Shown here: piece after piece, positions 35,870-46,300 of the stretch | Layout of the letters: each line of letters opens with the position of its first letter | How positions within the stretch are numbered: the first letter of the stretch is position 1 | Assembly: GCA_017398045.1 (NCBI GenBank) | Contig: JAFQHI010000025.1 | Coordinates: 186,001 to 250,000, forward strand | Source of the DNA: Alistipes sp. | GTDB lineage: Bacteria; Bacteroidota; Bacteroidia; Bacteroidales; Rikenellaceae | DNA length: 64,000 nucleotides | Direction: 5' to 3' | Notes under the pieces: generated by a model | The model's database searches: none | The model's input: the letters and a program-made list of their open reading frames with translations, nothing else | Told to the model about the DNA's origin: nothing | Made by a program: the position numbers and the translations under genes

Positions 35870-35893
35870 CCAATTGGCACGCAAAGCGTGCGA

Positions 35894-35901
35894 CAAAGTT
35901 A
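35894..35901 (-). promoter_or_regulatory. -7 box (TAACTTTG) for rsmE
   Basis: TAACTTTG on the minus strand, 47 bases upstream of the rsmE ATG. It lies inside the transcribed leader of the divergent peptidase gene. Confidence 0.4.
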
Positions 35902-35927
35902 AGTAAAAAATAAGAAAAAGAGAACCG

Positions 35928-38165
35928 ATGAAACGGATTGTTACAATCTTTGCACTCTTCCTTGTTATGATGAACCTTTCGTGTCAGCAACAAAACCGTC
36001 GGACGGAGAATCCGTTGCTCGAGAAGTGGGAGACCCCTTACGGTGTGCCGCCCTTTGATGAGATTGAACTTTCGCACTACAAGCCTGCTTTCGAGACCGC
36101 CATGGCGGCTCATGTGGCCGAAATCGAGGCCATCACCTCGCAAAGCGAAGAGCCGACCTTCGAGAATACGATTTTGGCCTACGACCGCTCGGGCCTTTTG
36201 TTGGAGCAGGTGTCGCTTGTCTTTGGGATGTTGTCGGCTGCCGATACCAACCCCGAGATGCAGCAAATCGAGGCCGAGATGATGCCTCTGCTGGCGGCAC
36301 ACAGCGACCGCATCATGCTCAACGAAAAGCTCTTCGCGCGTATTCGTACCCTCTACGACGAGCGTCGCAACTTGGGGCTGAACGAGAAGCAAAATCGCCT
36401 CTTGGAGCAGATTTACAACGATTTCGTGCGTTCTGGTGCCATGCTCGAGGGGGCGCAGCGCGAGCGATTGATGGCCATCAACGAGGAGCTTTCAACCACC
36501 TCGGTGGCCTACGGACAGAACATCCTGGCGGAGAACAACGCCTATGTCCTCTTTTTGGAGAGCAACCAGACCAACGGCCTGCCGTCGGGTGTGCGCGACC
36601 AGGCTCGCGAGAAGGCTGCCGAGCTGGGTAAGGAGGGTAAATTTGCCTTTACGCTCCACAAACCGAGCCTGATTCCTTTCCTGACCTACTCCACCGAGCG
36701 TGCGTTGCGTGAGGAGATTTACAAAGCCTATCTGAATCGTTGCAACAACGGCAACGAATACGACAACAAGCAGCTTATCAACGACTTCGTGCGTCTGCGT
36801 GTCGAGAAGGCCAAGCTGCTGGGCTATGATAGCTATGCCGCCTATGTTATCTCGAACGAGATGGCCGGCACGACCAAGGCAGTGTATGCGCTGTTGGATG
36901 AGATATGGACCCCGGCCGTCGAGCGTTCGAAAAAGGAGGTGGAGGCCATGTTGCCCCTCTTCGAGCAGGACCATGCGGGTGAAAAGTTCCAGCCCTGGGA
37001 TTGGTGGTACTATGCCGAGAAGGTGCGTAAGCGCGAATACGCCCTCGATGAGGAGATGTTGCGCCCCTACTTCGCGCTCGAAAACGTGCGAGGCGGTATC
37101 TTCTTCCTCGCCAATCGCCTTTATGGGGTGACCTTCCGTCCGATTTCGGTTCCCGTCTATCACGAGGAGGTGTCGGCCTACGAGGTTTTGGACCAGGACC
37201 AATCGCACCTCGGTGTCCTCTACTTCGACTATCATCCGCGCGACGGAAAGGGGCAGGGTGCCTGGTGTGGCAACTATGTCGAGCAGCGTTACGAGGAGGG
37301 CAAGCGCATTGCTCCCGTGGTTTCGATTGTCTGCAACTTCACCCGTCCGACTGCCTCGTCACCGGCCCTTCTGACCGTCGATGAGACCGAAACGCTCTTC
37401 CATGAGTTCGGCCACGCGATGCACTTCCTGCTGCACGATGTCGAGTATCGCTCCCTCTCGGAGGTCGAGGGCGATTTCGTGGAGCTGCCCTCCCAGATTA
37501 TGGAGAATTGGGCCTTCCATCCCGAGGTGCTGAAGAACTATGCCGTCCACCATCGCACGGGTGATATCATCCCCCAGCACATGATTGACAAACTCAAGCG
37601 CAGCGAGCTGTTCAACCAGGGCTTTATGACGACCGAGCTGGTGGCTGCCGCCCTGTCGGATTTGGATATCCACTCCATCAAGAACTACGAACCCTTCGAC
37701 CCGATGGCCTTCGAGCGCAACGCCCTCTACGAGCAGCGCAAGATGAATCCCGAGATTGAGCCGCGCTACCACTATCCCTACTTCAGCCACATCTTCGATG
37801 GCGGCTATTCGGCCGGTTACTACTTCTACATCTGGGCCGAGGTGCTGGATAAGGATGCCTTTGCCGCCTTTGCCGAGAGTGGCGACTACTTCAACCGCGA
37901 GATTGCCGCCCGTTTCCGCAAACTGCTCGAAAGCGGTGGCGAGAAGGATGGTATGACCCTCTATCGGGAGTTCCGAGGTCAGGAGCCGGACAAGACGGCC
38001 ATGCTCGTTGGTCGAGGCCTTGTGGAGCGAGCTGTGGAGGAGTTGCAACCCAATGCGGCCAAGCTGGCGGCCGAGAAGAAAGCAGCCGAAGAGCAGGTGA
38101 CGGGCGGTGAGGCCGACACAAAGTCCGAAGCGGCTGTTATCGAGGTAGATAACGAGTGGAAATAG
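35928..38165 (+). CDS. M3 family peptidyl-dipeptidase, lipoprotein (first of two)
   Basis: A 745-residue zinc metallopeptidase of the Dcp type, which removes dipeptides from C-termini. The signal MKRIVTIFALFLVMMNLSC indicates a lipoprotein, so unlike cytoplasmic E. coli Dcp it should act in the periplasm or at the surface. The active site is HEFGH (residues 492-496) in ETLFHEFGHAMH, with the third zinc ligand Glu probably in the SLSEVEGDFVE segment. The last 60 residues are an Ala/Glu/Lys-rich tail without clear fold. A paralogue follows 33 bases downstream. Confidence 0.93.
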   Translation: MKRIVTIFALFLVMMNLSCQQQNRRTENPLLEKWETPYGVPPFDEIELSHYKPAFETAMAAHVAEIEAITSQSEEPTFENTILAYDRSGLLLEQVSLVFGMLSAADTNPEMQQIEAEMMPLLAAHSDRIMLNEKLFARIRTLYDERRNLGLNEKQNRLLEQIYNDFVRSGAMLEGAQRERLMAINEELSTTSVAYGQNILAENNAYVLFLESNQTNGLPSGVRDQAREKAAELGKEGKFAFTLHKPSLIPFLTYSTERALREEIYKAYLNRCNNGNEYDNKQLINDFVRLRVEKAKLLGYDSYAAYVISNEMAGTTKAVYALLDEIWTPAVERSKKEVEAMLPLFEQDHAGEKFQPWDWWYYAEKVRKREYALDEEMLRPYFALENVRGGIFFLANRLYGVTFRPISVPVYHEEVSAYEVLDQDQSHLGVLYFDYHPRDGKGQGAWCGNYVEQRYEEGKRIAPVVSIVCNFTRPTASSPALLTVDETETLFHEFGHAMHFLLHDVEYRSLSEVEGDFVELPSQIMENWAFHPEVLKNYAVHHRTGDIIPQHMIDKLKRSELFNQGFMTTELVAAALSDLDIHSIKNYEPFDPMAFERNALYEQRKMNPEIEPRYHYPYFSHIFDGGYSAGYYFYIWAEVLDKDAFAAFAESGDYFNREIAARFRKLLESGGEKDGMTLYREFRGQEPDKTAMLVGRGLVERAVEELQPNAAKLAAEKKAAEEQVTGGEADTKSEAAVIEVDNEWK

Positions 38166-38198
38166 CAGCAAATAAACCAAACAAAAATAGCAAAGAAG

Positions 38199-40316
38199 AT
38201 GAAAAAACTTGTAATTATGGCACTTTCTGTGTTGGCCGTATCGTGTGGCAATCAGTCGATTCCCCAGGCCGATTATCCGGAGCTGGACCGCTCGAACCCC
38301 TTGTTGGCCGAGTGGGACACCCCCTACCAGACCCCGCCTTTCTCGCAGATTAAACTCGAGCATTTCGAGCCGGCTGTCGATGCCGCCATCGCCTGCTCGC
38401 GTGCCGAGATTGAGGCGATTGTAAACAACCCCGAGAAGCCCACCTTCGGCAATACGATTGTGGCCATGGAGCGCAGCGGTGAACTGCTGAATCGCGTTGC
38501 CGGTGTCTTCTACAACCTCATGGGTACCGATGCCACGCCCGAGATGCAGGAGGTGGCACAGCGTATTCAGCCCAAGATGACCGAGCTGAGCAACGATATT
38601 TCGCTCAATCCGGCACTCTTTGCCCGCGTCAAGGCGGTCTATGAGCATCCCGGATTCGGCCTTTCGAAGGTGGGTAAGCGACTCTTGGAGGATACCTATA
38701 AAGGTTTCTCGCGCAGTGGTGCCGCCCTCTCGGAGGAGGATAAGGAGTTGTATCGTCAGTATTCGAACGAGTTGGCCGCTCTCACGTTGCAGTTCGGCCA
38801 GAATGCGCTGAAGGCAACGAATGCCTATACGCTCAACATCACCGACCCGAAGCAGGTCGAGGAGTTGCCCGACTTCGTAAAGGAGGGCCTTGCAGCCGAT
38901 GCCAAAGCACGTGGCGAGAAGGGTTGGACCGTGACGTTGCAGGCTCCGAGCTACATCCCCTTCCTGACCTATTCGTCGAATCGCGCCCTGAAGGAGCAGT
39001 TGTGGAAGGCTTCGAATGCGCGTGCGTTGGGTGGTGAGTTCGACAACTCGGAGGTGATTAAAGGCATCGTCAATACGCGCCTTAAGATTGCCAACCTGCT
39101 GGGCTATGAGACCTATGCCGACTACGTGTTGGAGGAGCGTATGGCCGAGAATAAGACGACCGTAAACGGCTTTTTGCAGGAGCTTTTGACCGCTACGAAG
39201 GAGTATGCCGATGCAGACTACCGCACCCTCAGCGAGTATGCCGCCTCGAAGGGTTTCGAGGGCGAGCTGATGCCGTGGGATTGGGCCTACTACAGCGAGC
39301 AGTACAAGGATGAGAAGTATGCGCTGTCGGATGAGTTGGTGAAGCCCTACTTCAAGTTGGAGAATGTCAAGAAGGGCGTCTTTATGTTGGCCAACAAACT
39401 CTACGGTTTGAACTTCACCGAGACGAAGGAGATTGAGGGCTACCACGAGGAAACGACCGTCTATGAGGTGACCGACAAGAACGGCCGCCACATGGCTATC
39501 CTCTATCTTGATTTCCACCCCCGTGCCACGAAGCGTGCCGGTGCCTGGATGACCGATTTCCGCGGTTCGAAGATTGTCGATGGTGTGGAGACGCGCCCCC
39601 TGGTGTCGCTCGTGATGAACTTCTCGAAGCCCACCGAGACAAAGCCTGCGCTGTTGACCTTCGACGAGGTGGAGACCTTCCTGCACGAGTTCGGCCACGG
39701 CCTGCACGGTATGTTGGCCGAGGGTGAGTATGGCTCGATGACCGGCACGGCCGTTTACCGCGATTTCGTGGAGCTGCCGTCGCAGATTATGGAGAACTGG
39801 GCTACCGAGAAGGAGTTCCTCGACCTGTGGGCCGAGCATTTCGAGACGGGTGAGAAGATGCCCGCCGAAATTATCGACCGCATTGTGGCCGCCCAGAACT
39901 ACCTGGCTGCCTATGCCAACGTGCGCCAGCTGTCGTTCGGTATGAGCGATATGGCATGGCATACGCTCACCGAGCCTTTCGAGGGCGATGTGGAGCAGTT
40001 CGAGCAGCAGGCCATGGCTCCGACGCAGGTGCTTCCCGTCGTAGCCGGTACGGCCATGGCTCCCGCCTTCACGCACATCTTCTCGGGCGGTTATGCTGCC
40101 GGTTACTACGGCTATAAGTGGGCCGAGGTGCTGGAGGCCGATGCCTTCTCGCTCTTCAAGGAGAAGGGTATCTTCAACGAGGAGGTCGCCACCTCGTTCC
40201 GCGAGAACATCCTCTCGAAGGGTGGCACGGAGCATCCGATGGACCTCTACGTGAAATTCCGTGGTCACAAACCTGCTACGCAGGCACTGATTGACAAGAT
40301 GCAGCTCGGCAAGTAG
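38199..40316 (+). CDS. M3 family peptidyl-dipeptidase, lipoprotein (second of two)
   Basis: A 705-residue paralogue of the preceding gene: lipoprotein signal MKKLVIMALSVLAVSC and zinc motif HEFGH (residues 496-500) in ETFLHEFGHGLHGM. The two proteins share the pattern NPLLxxWxTPYxxPPF at the N-terminus and FVELPSQIMENW near the active site, so they arose by duplication. The second lacks the charged C-terminal tail of the first and has a different third-ligand region (GEYGSMTGTAVYRDFVE). Joint action on peptides in the periplasm is inference. Confidence 0.93.
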   Translation: MKKLVIMALSVLAVSCGNQSIPQADYPELDRSNPLLAEWDTPYQTPPFSQIKLEHFEPAVDAAIACSRAEIEAIVNNPEKPTFGNTIVAMERSGELLNRVAGVFYNLMGTDATPEMQEVAQRIQPKMTELSNDISLNPALFARVKAVYEHPGFGLSKVGKRLLEDTYKGFSRSGAALSEEDKELYRQYSNELAALTLQFGQNALKATNAYTLNITDPKQVEELPDFVKEGLAADAKARGEKGWTVTLQAPSYIPFLTYSSNRALKEQLWKASNARALGGEFDNSEVIKGIVNTRLKIANLLGYETYADYVLEERMAENKTTVNGFLQELLTATKEYADADYRTLSEYAASKGFEGELMPWDWAYYSEQYKDEKYALSDELVKPYFKLENVKKGVFMLANKLYGLNFTETKEIEGYHEETTVYEVTDKNGRHMAILYLDFHPRATKRAGAWMTDFRGSKIVDGVETRPLVSLVMNFSKPTETKPALLTFDEVETFLHEFGHGLHGMLAEGEYGSMTGTAVYRDFVELPSQIMENWATEKEFLDLWAEHFETGEKMPAEIIDRIVAAQNYLAAYANVRQLSFGMSDMAWHTLTEPFEGDVEQFEQQAMAPTQVLPVVAGTAMAPAFTHIFSGGYAAGYYGYKWAEVLEADAFSLFKEKGIFNEEVATSFRENILSKGGTEHPMDLYVKFRGHKPATQALIDKMQLGK

Positions 40317-40334
40317 GTCGTAGCGATACGTCGC

Positions 40335-40368
40335 AAAGAGGTTTTCAGTGCGAAAACCTCTTTTTTTT
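40335..40368 (+). terminator. Terminator after the M3 peptidase pair
   Basis: AAGAGGTTTTC and GAAAACCTCTT pair perfectly around AGTGC and are followed by eight T. Confidence 0.9.
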
Positions 40369-40435
40369 ACCCCATGGTGCAATGTTTAGATACGATTTTG
40401 CAACATTCGTATATTCCTATACGGAGCCTACATAC

Positions 40436-40443
40436 TATTTTTG
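40436..40443 (+). promoter_or_regulatory. -7 box (TATTTTTG) for the GH115 gene
   Basis: TATTTTTG matches TAnnTTTG, 24 bases before the ATG at 40468. A close inverted pair (TATATTCC/TATACGG) lies just upstream, with no clear -33 element. Confidence 0.5.
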
Positions 40444-40467
40444 TAAAAAGTGAAAAAAACGCACACC

Positions 40468-43014
40468 ATGAAAAAATTGTTGCTCTCCGTTTTGTCGCTC
40501 GTGGCCTTGTTGTCGCTCCATTCGGCACGTGCCATTGACCATCCTTCGGCTACCCAACCCGTTTTGTCTGCCGACCGTTTTACGCTGGTGGCCGACTCGC
40601 AGCCCCTCCCGATTTTTGTCGCCTCGACCGAGGATAAAGCCATCCTGCGGGCCGTGAATAACCTCTCGCTCGATTTTGAGCGGGTTACGGGACGTAGGGC
40701 CGAGGTCGGTGAGGCGGTCCGAGCCGAGCGTGCCGTATTGGTCGGCTCGCTCCACTCCGCGCTGGCCGATGAATTGGTGCGTCGCGGTAAGTTCGACCGT
40801 GCGGAGCTGGTTGATTGCACCGAAAAATATTGGATGGCCACCGTCGAACACCCCATCGAGGGGGTCGGTGAGGCGTTGGTGATTCTCGGCAGCGACCGTC
40901 GCGGTGTGGTCTATGGCATCTACGAACTCTCGGAGCAGCTTGGCGTATCGCCTTGGTACGATTGGGCCGATGTGCCGGTGAAAAAGGAGTCGAACCTCTC
41001 GATTGCCCGTGGCTGTTACACGGCCGGTGAACCTGCCGTGCGTTATCGTGGCATCTTTCTGAACGACGAGGCTCCCTGCCTCACGGGGTGGGTCAAGCAC
41101 ACCTACGGCACCGACTATGGCGACCATCGCTTCTACGAGCGGGTCTTTGAGTTGATTTTGCGTCTGCGCGGTAATTTCCTTTGGCCTGCCATGTGGGGAT
41201 GGGCCTTCTATGCCGACGACCCCGCCAACAGCTGCCTGGCCGACGAGATGGGCATCGTCATGGGAACCTCGCACCACGAACCGATGGCTCGCAACCACCA
41301 GGAGTGGGCGCGTAAGCGGAGCGAATATGGTGCGTGGAATTACCTGACGAATCGGCGTGTGATTGACAATTTCTTCCGCGAGGGTATCGAGCGTGCGAAG
41401 GGTACGGAGGATTTAATCACGATTGGTATGCGCGGCGATGGCGATGAGGCGATGAGCGAAGAGGCCGATATCGAACTCTTGGAGCGCGTGATTGAGAATC
41501 AGCGTCGCATCATCCGCCAGGTGACGAAACGTCCGGCCGAAGAGACCCCCCAGGTGTGGGCGTTGTATAAAGAGGTGCAGGAGTATTACGACAAGGGCTT
41601 GCGCGTGCCGGACGATGTGACGATTCTCCTTTCGGACGATAATTGGGGCAATGTGCGTCGTCTGCCCAAGGCCGAGGAGTTGCAACGCAAAGGCGGTTGG
41701 GGTATGTACTATCATGTCGATTATGTGGGCGCACCCCGCAATTCGAAGTGGCTCAACGTGACCCCTGTGCAGAACCTCTGGGAGCAGATGCAACTCACCT
41801 ATGCCTATGGTGTGGACCGCCTTTGGGTGTTGAATGTGGGCGATTTGAAGCCGATGGAGTATCCCATCACGTTGTTCCTCGATATGGCCTGGAATCCGAC
41901 CCGCCTGACGGCCGAGAATCTGATGGAGCATCCGCGTGCCTTCTGTCGTCAGCAGTTTGGCGAGGAGCAGGCCGAGGAGGCTGCCCGCATCCTGAATCTG
42001 TACAGCAAATACAACGGTCGCATCACGGCCGAAATGTTGGATAAGACGACCTACAACCTTGAAACGGGCGAATGGAAGCAGGTCTCGGACGAGTATCTGA
42101 AGCTCGAAGCGGAGGCCTTGCGCCAATACCTGACCCTGCCTGAGTCGATGCGTGATGCCTATTTCCAGCTCATTCTCTTCCCCGTGCAGGCGATGGCCAA
42201 CATCTATGAGATGTACTACGCCCAGGCGATGAATCATGCCCTCTATGCGGCCGGTGACCCTGCGGCCAACCGTTGGGCCGAGAAGGTGGAGGCCTGCTTT
42301 GCACGCGATAAGCAGCTTTCGCACCAATACAACAACCTGATGGCCGGTGGCAAGTGGAAGAATATGATGATTCAGAAGAAAATCGGCTACACGATTTGGA
42401 ATGATGACTTCCCGGCCGATAAGTTGCCCGAGGTGTTCCGCCTGGAGGAGGATAAACCGCTTGTCGAGGGCTTTGTATTCCGCAGTGAGGAGGATTATCT
42501 CGCCATCGAAGCTCCGCATATTTATGCGCAAAAGGGGAGTGAAGCGGGACAATGGACGCTCATCGCAGATATGGGGCGCACGCTGGGCGGTGTGGCCCTG
42601 ATGCCCTACACGGTTTCTGTCGAGGGGGCCTGCCTAAACTACCGTATGGAGATTCCGAAGGGGGTCAAGCAGGTGAAGGTGCATCTGGCGACGAAATCGA
42701 CCCTGCCGTTCCACAACGGCACGGGACATAGCTATCGCGTCGGTTTCAAAGGCGCGGAGGCCGTGGTGCGTTGTTTTAACGAACGGCTGAACGAGAAGCC
42801 TGAAAACATCTATGAGATTTTCTATCCCACGGTGGCGCGTAGAGTGGTTGTCGAGACCATCGAACTGACCCTGCCCGAAGATACAAAGGGTCTTTATGAC
42901 CTCTTGATTGAGCCGCTCGACCCTGGTATTGTCTTTGAAAAGGTGGTGGTGGATTGGGGAGGCTATAAGCCGAGCTATCTGATGGGAACCGAAAGCCCGT
43001 ACAGCCGTAAATAG
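40468..43014 (+). CDS. Glycoside hydrolase family 115, probable xylan alpha-glucuronidase
   Basis: The 848-residue exported protein (signal MKKLLLSVLSLVALLSLHSARA) matches GH115 throughout: ILGSDRRGVVYGIYELSEQL, VSPWYDWADVPV, RYRGIFLNDEAPCLTGWV, GTSHHEPMARNHQEWAR and TIGMRGDGDEAM. Known GH115 enzymes release (4-O-methyl-)glucuronic acid from glucuronoxylan, including internal residues. The C-terminal part (GGVALMPYTVSVEGACLNY onward) is the beta-sandwich domain of the family. The frame also opens at a GTG 18 bases upstream, but the ATG gives the cleaner signal. It faces a hybrid regulator gene, with susC-susD beyond, so it belongs to a small utilisation locus. Confidence 0.93.
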   Translation: MKKLLLSVLSLVALLSLHSARAIDHPSATQPVLSADRFTLVADSQPLPIFVASTEDKAILRAVNNLSLDFERVTGRRAEVGEAVRAERAVLVGSLHSALADELVRRGKFDRAELVDCTEKYWMATVEHPIEGVGEALVILGSDRRGVVYGIYELSEQLGVSPWYDWADVPVKKESNLSIARGCYTAGEPAVRYRGIFLNDEAPCLTGWVKHTYGTDYGDHRFYERVFELILRLRGNFLWPAMWGWAFYADDPANSCLADEMGIVMGTSHHEPMARNHQEWARKRSEYGAWNYLTNRRVIDNFFREGIERAKGTEDLITIGMRGDGDEAMSEEADIELLERVIENQRRIIRQVTKRPAEETPQVWALYKEVQEYYDKGLRVPDDVTILLSDDNWGNVRRLPKAEELQRKGGWGMYYHVDYVGAPRNSKWLNVTPVQNLWEQMQLTYAYGVDRLWVLNVGDLKPMEYPITLFLDMAWNPTRLTAENLMEHPRAFCRQQFGEEQAEEAARILNLYSKYNGRITAEMLDKTTYNLETGEWKQVSDEYLKLEAEALRQYLTLPESMRDAYFQLILFPVQAMANIYEMYYAQAMNHALYAAGDPAANRWAEKVEACFARDKQLSHQYNNLMAGGKWKNMMIQKKIGYTIWNDDFPADKLPEVFRLEEDKPLVEGFVFRSEEDYLAIEAPHIYAQKGSEAGQWTLIADMGRTLGGVALMPYTVSVEGACLNYRMEIPKGVKQVKVHLATKSTLPFHNGTGHSYRVGFKGAEAVVRCFNERLNEKPENIYEIFYPTVARRVVVETIELTLPEDTKGLYDLLIEPLDPGIVFEKVVVDWGGYKPSYLMGTESPYSRK

Positions 43015-43027
43015 TGCGCTCGAACGT

Positions 43028-43072
43028 AAAACGGAGCCGGTCACCTCGTAAGGTGGCCGGCTCCGTTTTTTT
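43028..43072 (+). terminator. Terminator after the GH115 gene
   Basis: AAAACGGAGCCGGTCACC and GGTGGCCGGCTCCGTTTT pair with one mismatch around a 6-base loop, and T follows. Confidence 0.9.
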
Positions 43073-43090
43073 GTAAGGACGAGAAAGGAA

Positions 43091-43170
43091 TAAGGGGGCT
43101 TAAGGGAGCTTAAGGGAGCTTAAGGGGGCTTAAGGGGGCTTAAGGGTACTTAAAGGGTGCTAAAGGTTAT
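43091..43170 (+). repeat. Decamer array R6 (TAAGGGAGCT type)
   Basis: Eight in-phase 10-base units: TAAGGGGGCT, TAAGGGAGCT twice, TAAGGGGGCT twice, TAAGGGTACT, TAAAGGGTGC, TAAAGGTTAT. It is the most regular array in the window. It is followed by TTTCAAC-type heptamers at 43180-43225. Confidence 0.92.
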
Positions 43171-43174
43171 TCCT

Positions 43175-43350
43175 TTCTATCTCTCAACTTTCAACTTTTA
43201 ACTTTCCACTTCCTTCGCTCTTTAACCCACCTTCGGTGGCTTGACTTTGCTCCGGCTCGGCATCACGCAAGCGTGTGCGCTCGCCTTAATCGCAAAGTTA
43301 TCTCTTTCCTCTTCGCTCTTCGCTCGTTGCTCTATCCTCTTTCCTGTTCA
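43175..43350 (-). repeat. Heptamer arrays at the 3' end of the hybrid regulator gene
   Basis: One block (about 43180-43225) has TCTCAAC, TTTCAAC, TTTTAAC, TTTCCAC, TTCCTTC, GCTCTTT units. A second (about 43301-43337) has TCTTCGC-type units and lies inside the last codons of the regulator gene. Between them are two short hairpins (CCACC TTC GGTGG; CACGC AA GCGTG). Confidence 0.8.
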
Positions 43351-46300
43351 GATACTCCGTGGGCGAAATGCCGTAGAATTTGCGGAAGGCGGTCGAGAAG
43401 TGGGTCTGGCTGCTGAAGCCCACCATGTAGGCCACCTGCGAAATGTTTACTTTGCGTTCGGCAAGCAGTTCGGTAGCCTTTTTAAGGCGGATGTTGCGGA
43501 TAAACTCACCCGACGAGATGCCCGTCAGCTCCTTCAGGCGTCGGTGGAGTTGGGCGCGGCTTAAGCCGACCTCCTCGGCCAACATTTCGACCTTCAGTTC
43601 GGGGTTGTCGAGGTTGTCGTTCACGATTTTCATCACGCGCTCCATCAGCACATCGTTGTTGGCCTTCAGCTCCACCTCCTTGATTTTATCCTCCTGGTGC
43701 GCACCCGAGAATTTGCCGCGGATGCGTTGGCGGTTCTTGAGCAGGTTGTCAATCAAAATCTGCAATTCGTCGATGTGGAAAGGCTTGGCCATGTAGCCAT
43801 CGGCACCAAACTCCAACCCCTCGATGCGGTCGCTCTGCTCGGCCTTCGAGGTGAGCAGAATGGTCGGGATGTGGGAGGTGTTGGGGTGGCTCTTGAGCCG
43901 TTTGAGGAGTTGCAAACCATTCAGACCGGGCATCAAAACATCCGACACGATGAGGTCGGGAAGCTCCGTGAGGGCGCGTTGTAACCCCTGCTCGCCATCG
44001 CCAGCGGTGAGGATTTTGTAGGCATCGGAGAGCGACTCCTCGAGGAAGAGACGAATCTCCTCATCATCGTCAATGACCAGAATACGGTGTCGGCTCTTCG
44101 AACGCACGTTGCGCTCACGCTTTGGCGTGGCGGATTGTTCGTTGAGGATGGTACGCATGGGTGCCTGCTCGCTGCTGTCACCCTCGGCAATCAGCCCATG
44201 CGGTTGAGGCAGCAGGATGGTGAAGATGGCCCCTCGGCGGTCTCGTCTGTTGGCTGCCGAGATACAGCCCCCTTGCAACTCGACCAACATACGGCAGAGA
44301 TTCAATCCGATACCGAATCCGCGAGTCTTCGACTCTTGGCTGCCCTCGCCTTGATAGAAGCGGTCGAAGATACGCTCCAGCTCATTTTCGTCGATACCCG
44401 GGCCACTGTCGCTGACGCAGATTTCCGCTTCGCCCGTATCTTGTCGGAAACTCAATCCCACGATGATTTCTCCGCCATCGGGGGTGAATTTCAGGGCATT
44501 GGTAATCAGGTTGGCCATAATCGTATCCAGGTGGTTGGGGTCGGTTTGGAAGAGCATCGACTCCATCGGATGGTCGAACGCCAGACGGATGTTGCGCTTC
44601 TCGGTCTGGTAGCTGTAGGCGGAAAGCGATTCGGTGATGTGGGCCACCAGGTCGCACAGTTGCCGTTGTACGGTCATCTGTCCCGTGTCGAGTTTGCGGA
44701 TGTCGAGGAATTGTCCCAGCAGACGGATGATGCGCTTGGTGTTGCGTTGCATGGTCTGGAGGGCCTGTATCGATTCGTGGTCGGTGGTGCGCTTCAGGAG
44801 CGATTCGATGGGGTTGAGGACCATCACCATCGGGGAGCGAATCTCGTGGGCTACGTTGACGTAGAATTTGAGCCTCGTTTCGTTAATCTCCTCGCGACGA
44901 CGACGCAGAATGTTTCCGATGATGAGCCAGCTGATGGCCACCAGCACCACCGCATAGAGGATAAAGGCGGGCAGGGTGGCATACCAAGGACGGTCGATGC
45001 GGATGTGGATGCGACGCGCACCATTCATCACGCCATCCTCGTCGGCATAGACGTCGAGTGTGTAACGCCCCGGGCGCAGGTGGTTATAGGTGATGCTGTA
45101 TTGCCCCTGCGGGGTGGTGTTCCATTCCGAGCCGAGACCGGTGAGTCGGTAGCGGAAGCGGATATTCTCCGCCTTGCGGAAGGTCATGGTCGAGAAGAAG
45201 AGCGTCAAGGTGTTCTGGTTGTGCGAGAGACGCAATTGGTTGGTCTCCGTAAGCGGCTGCTCGCTGACGGGGTCACCCGAACGGGTGCGCGTAAGGCTCG
45301 TGACGGGTTGGTTACCGATATACATACGGGTCAGCAGCACCTCACGATGGGTGTTGCTGCGCGAGATGGGCGATTGGAAACGGGTGATGCCGTAGCTGTC
45401 GCCAAAGAAGATGGCCGTGCCGTCCGAGTAGTAGGAGCCGCGGATGTATTCGCGCTTGGTGGCTCCACTGCCTGCGTAGTAGTTGATGATGCTGTTATCC
45501 TGGATGTTGAGGCGGTTGATGCCGCGGAAGGTGCTGCACCAGATGTCGCCCGAACGGTCCTCCGCAAGCCCGCAAATCATGTTGCTCGATAGGCCGTTGT
45601 CGGTCGTGTAACGCTCGTAACGGCCATACTGCTCGTTCCAGACAAAGAGTCCGCTGTTGGTGCCAATCCAAATCGACCCGTCGCGCGATTCGGTGAGCGC
45701 GTACGTAACGGCGCGATTCAGCAGGGCATCCGTGGCGATATCGAGGTACTGCTCGTTGCGGGTGTCGTAGCACGATACACCGAGGTAATGGCCAATCCAG
45801 AGACGCTCTTTCGAGTCGATGAAGAGGCGATTGACATAGGAGTTGCGCAGTAACCGTTGGTTTTCGCGCTCACTCGTTGGCAGCGGTGTTCCCTGCATCA
45901 GACGCGGGTTGTATCGCCAAATACCTCCGCCAAGCAGACCGACGTAGATGCGCCCCTCGTGGTCGAGGGTCAGGCTCTTGACACGCTGTCCGTTGAATTC
46001 GGGAATGGCGGTGAGGGTGCCGGTGGCGCGGTTGAGGGTGTAGAGACCCGAATAACCCACACCTATCCATATCCTGCCCCGCTCATCCTCCAAAAAGGCA
46101 CTCGCATCGCCCGAGAGCTGTCTGCGTCGCAGCATATTACCTGCTTCGTCCAATTCGAAGAGGGTGCCATCCTGCGTGCCGGCCAGCAGGGTGCCGTCGC
46201 GGAGCTTGTAGATGGCCATCGTGGCACCGTAGTCGTTGCGGTGGGGGAGCTTTTCGATGGTCGAGAAGTCCCACACGTCGAAGGTGGCCGGTACCGAAGG

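Noticed and set aside
35847-36392. Upstream extension of the rsmE frame
   Set aside because: The extra residues overlap the divergent peptidase gene and do not match RsmE; the family start is at 35846.
40450-40467. Upstream GTG as start of the GH115 gene
   Set aside because: It would add six residues before a normal signal peptide and lies too close to the -7 box; the ATG at 40468 is simpler.
43091-43170. Decamer array considered as a CRISPR array
   Set aside because: Units are 10 bases and directly adjacent, with no spacers and no cas genes.
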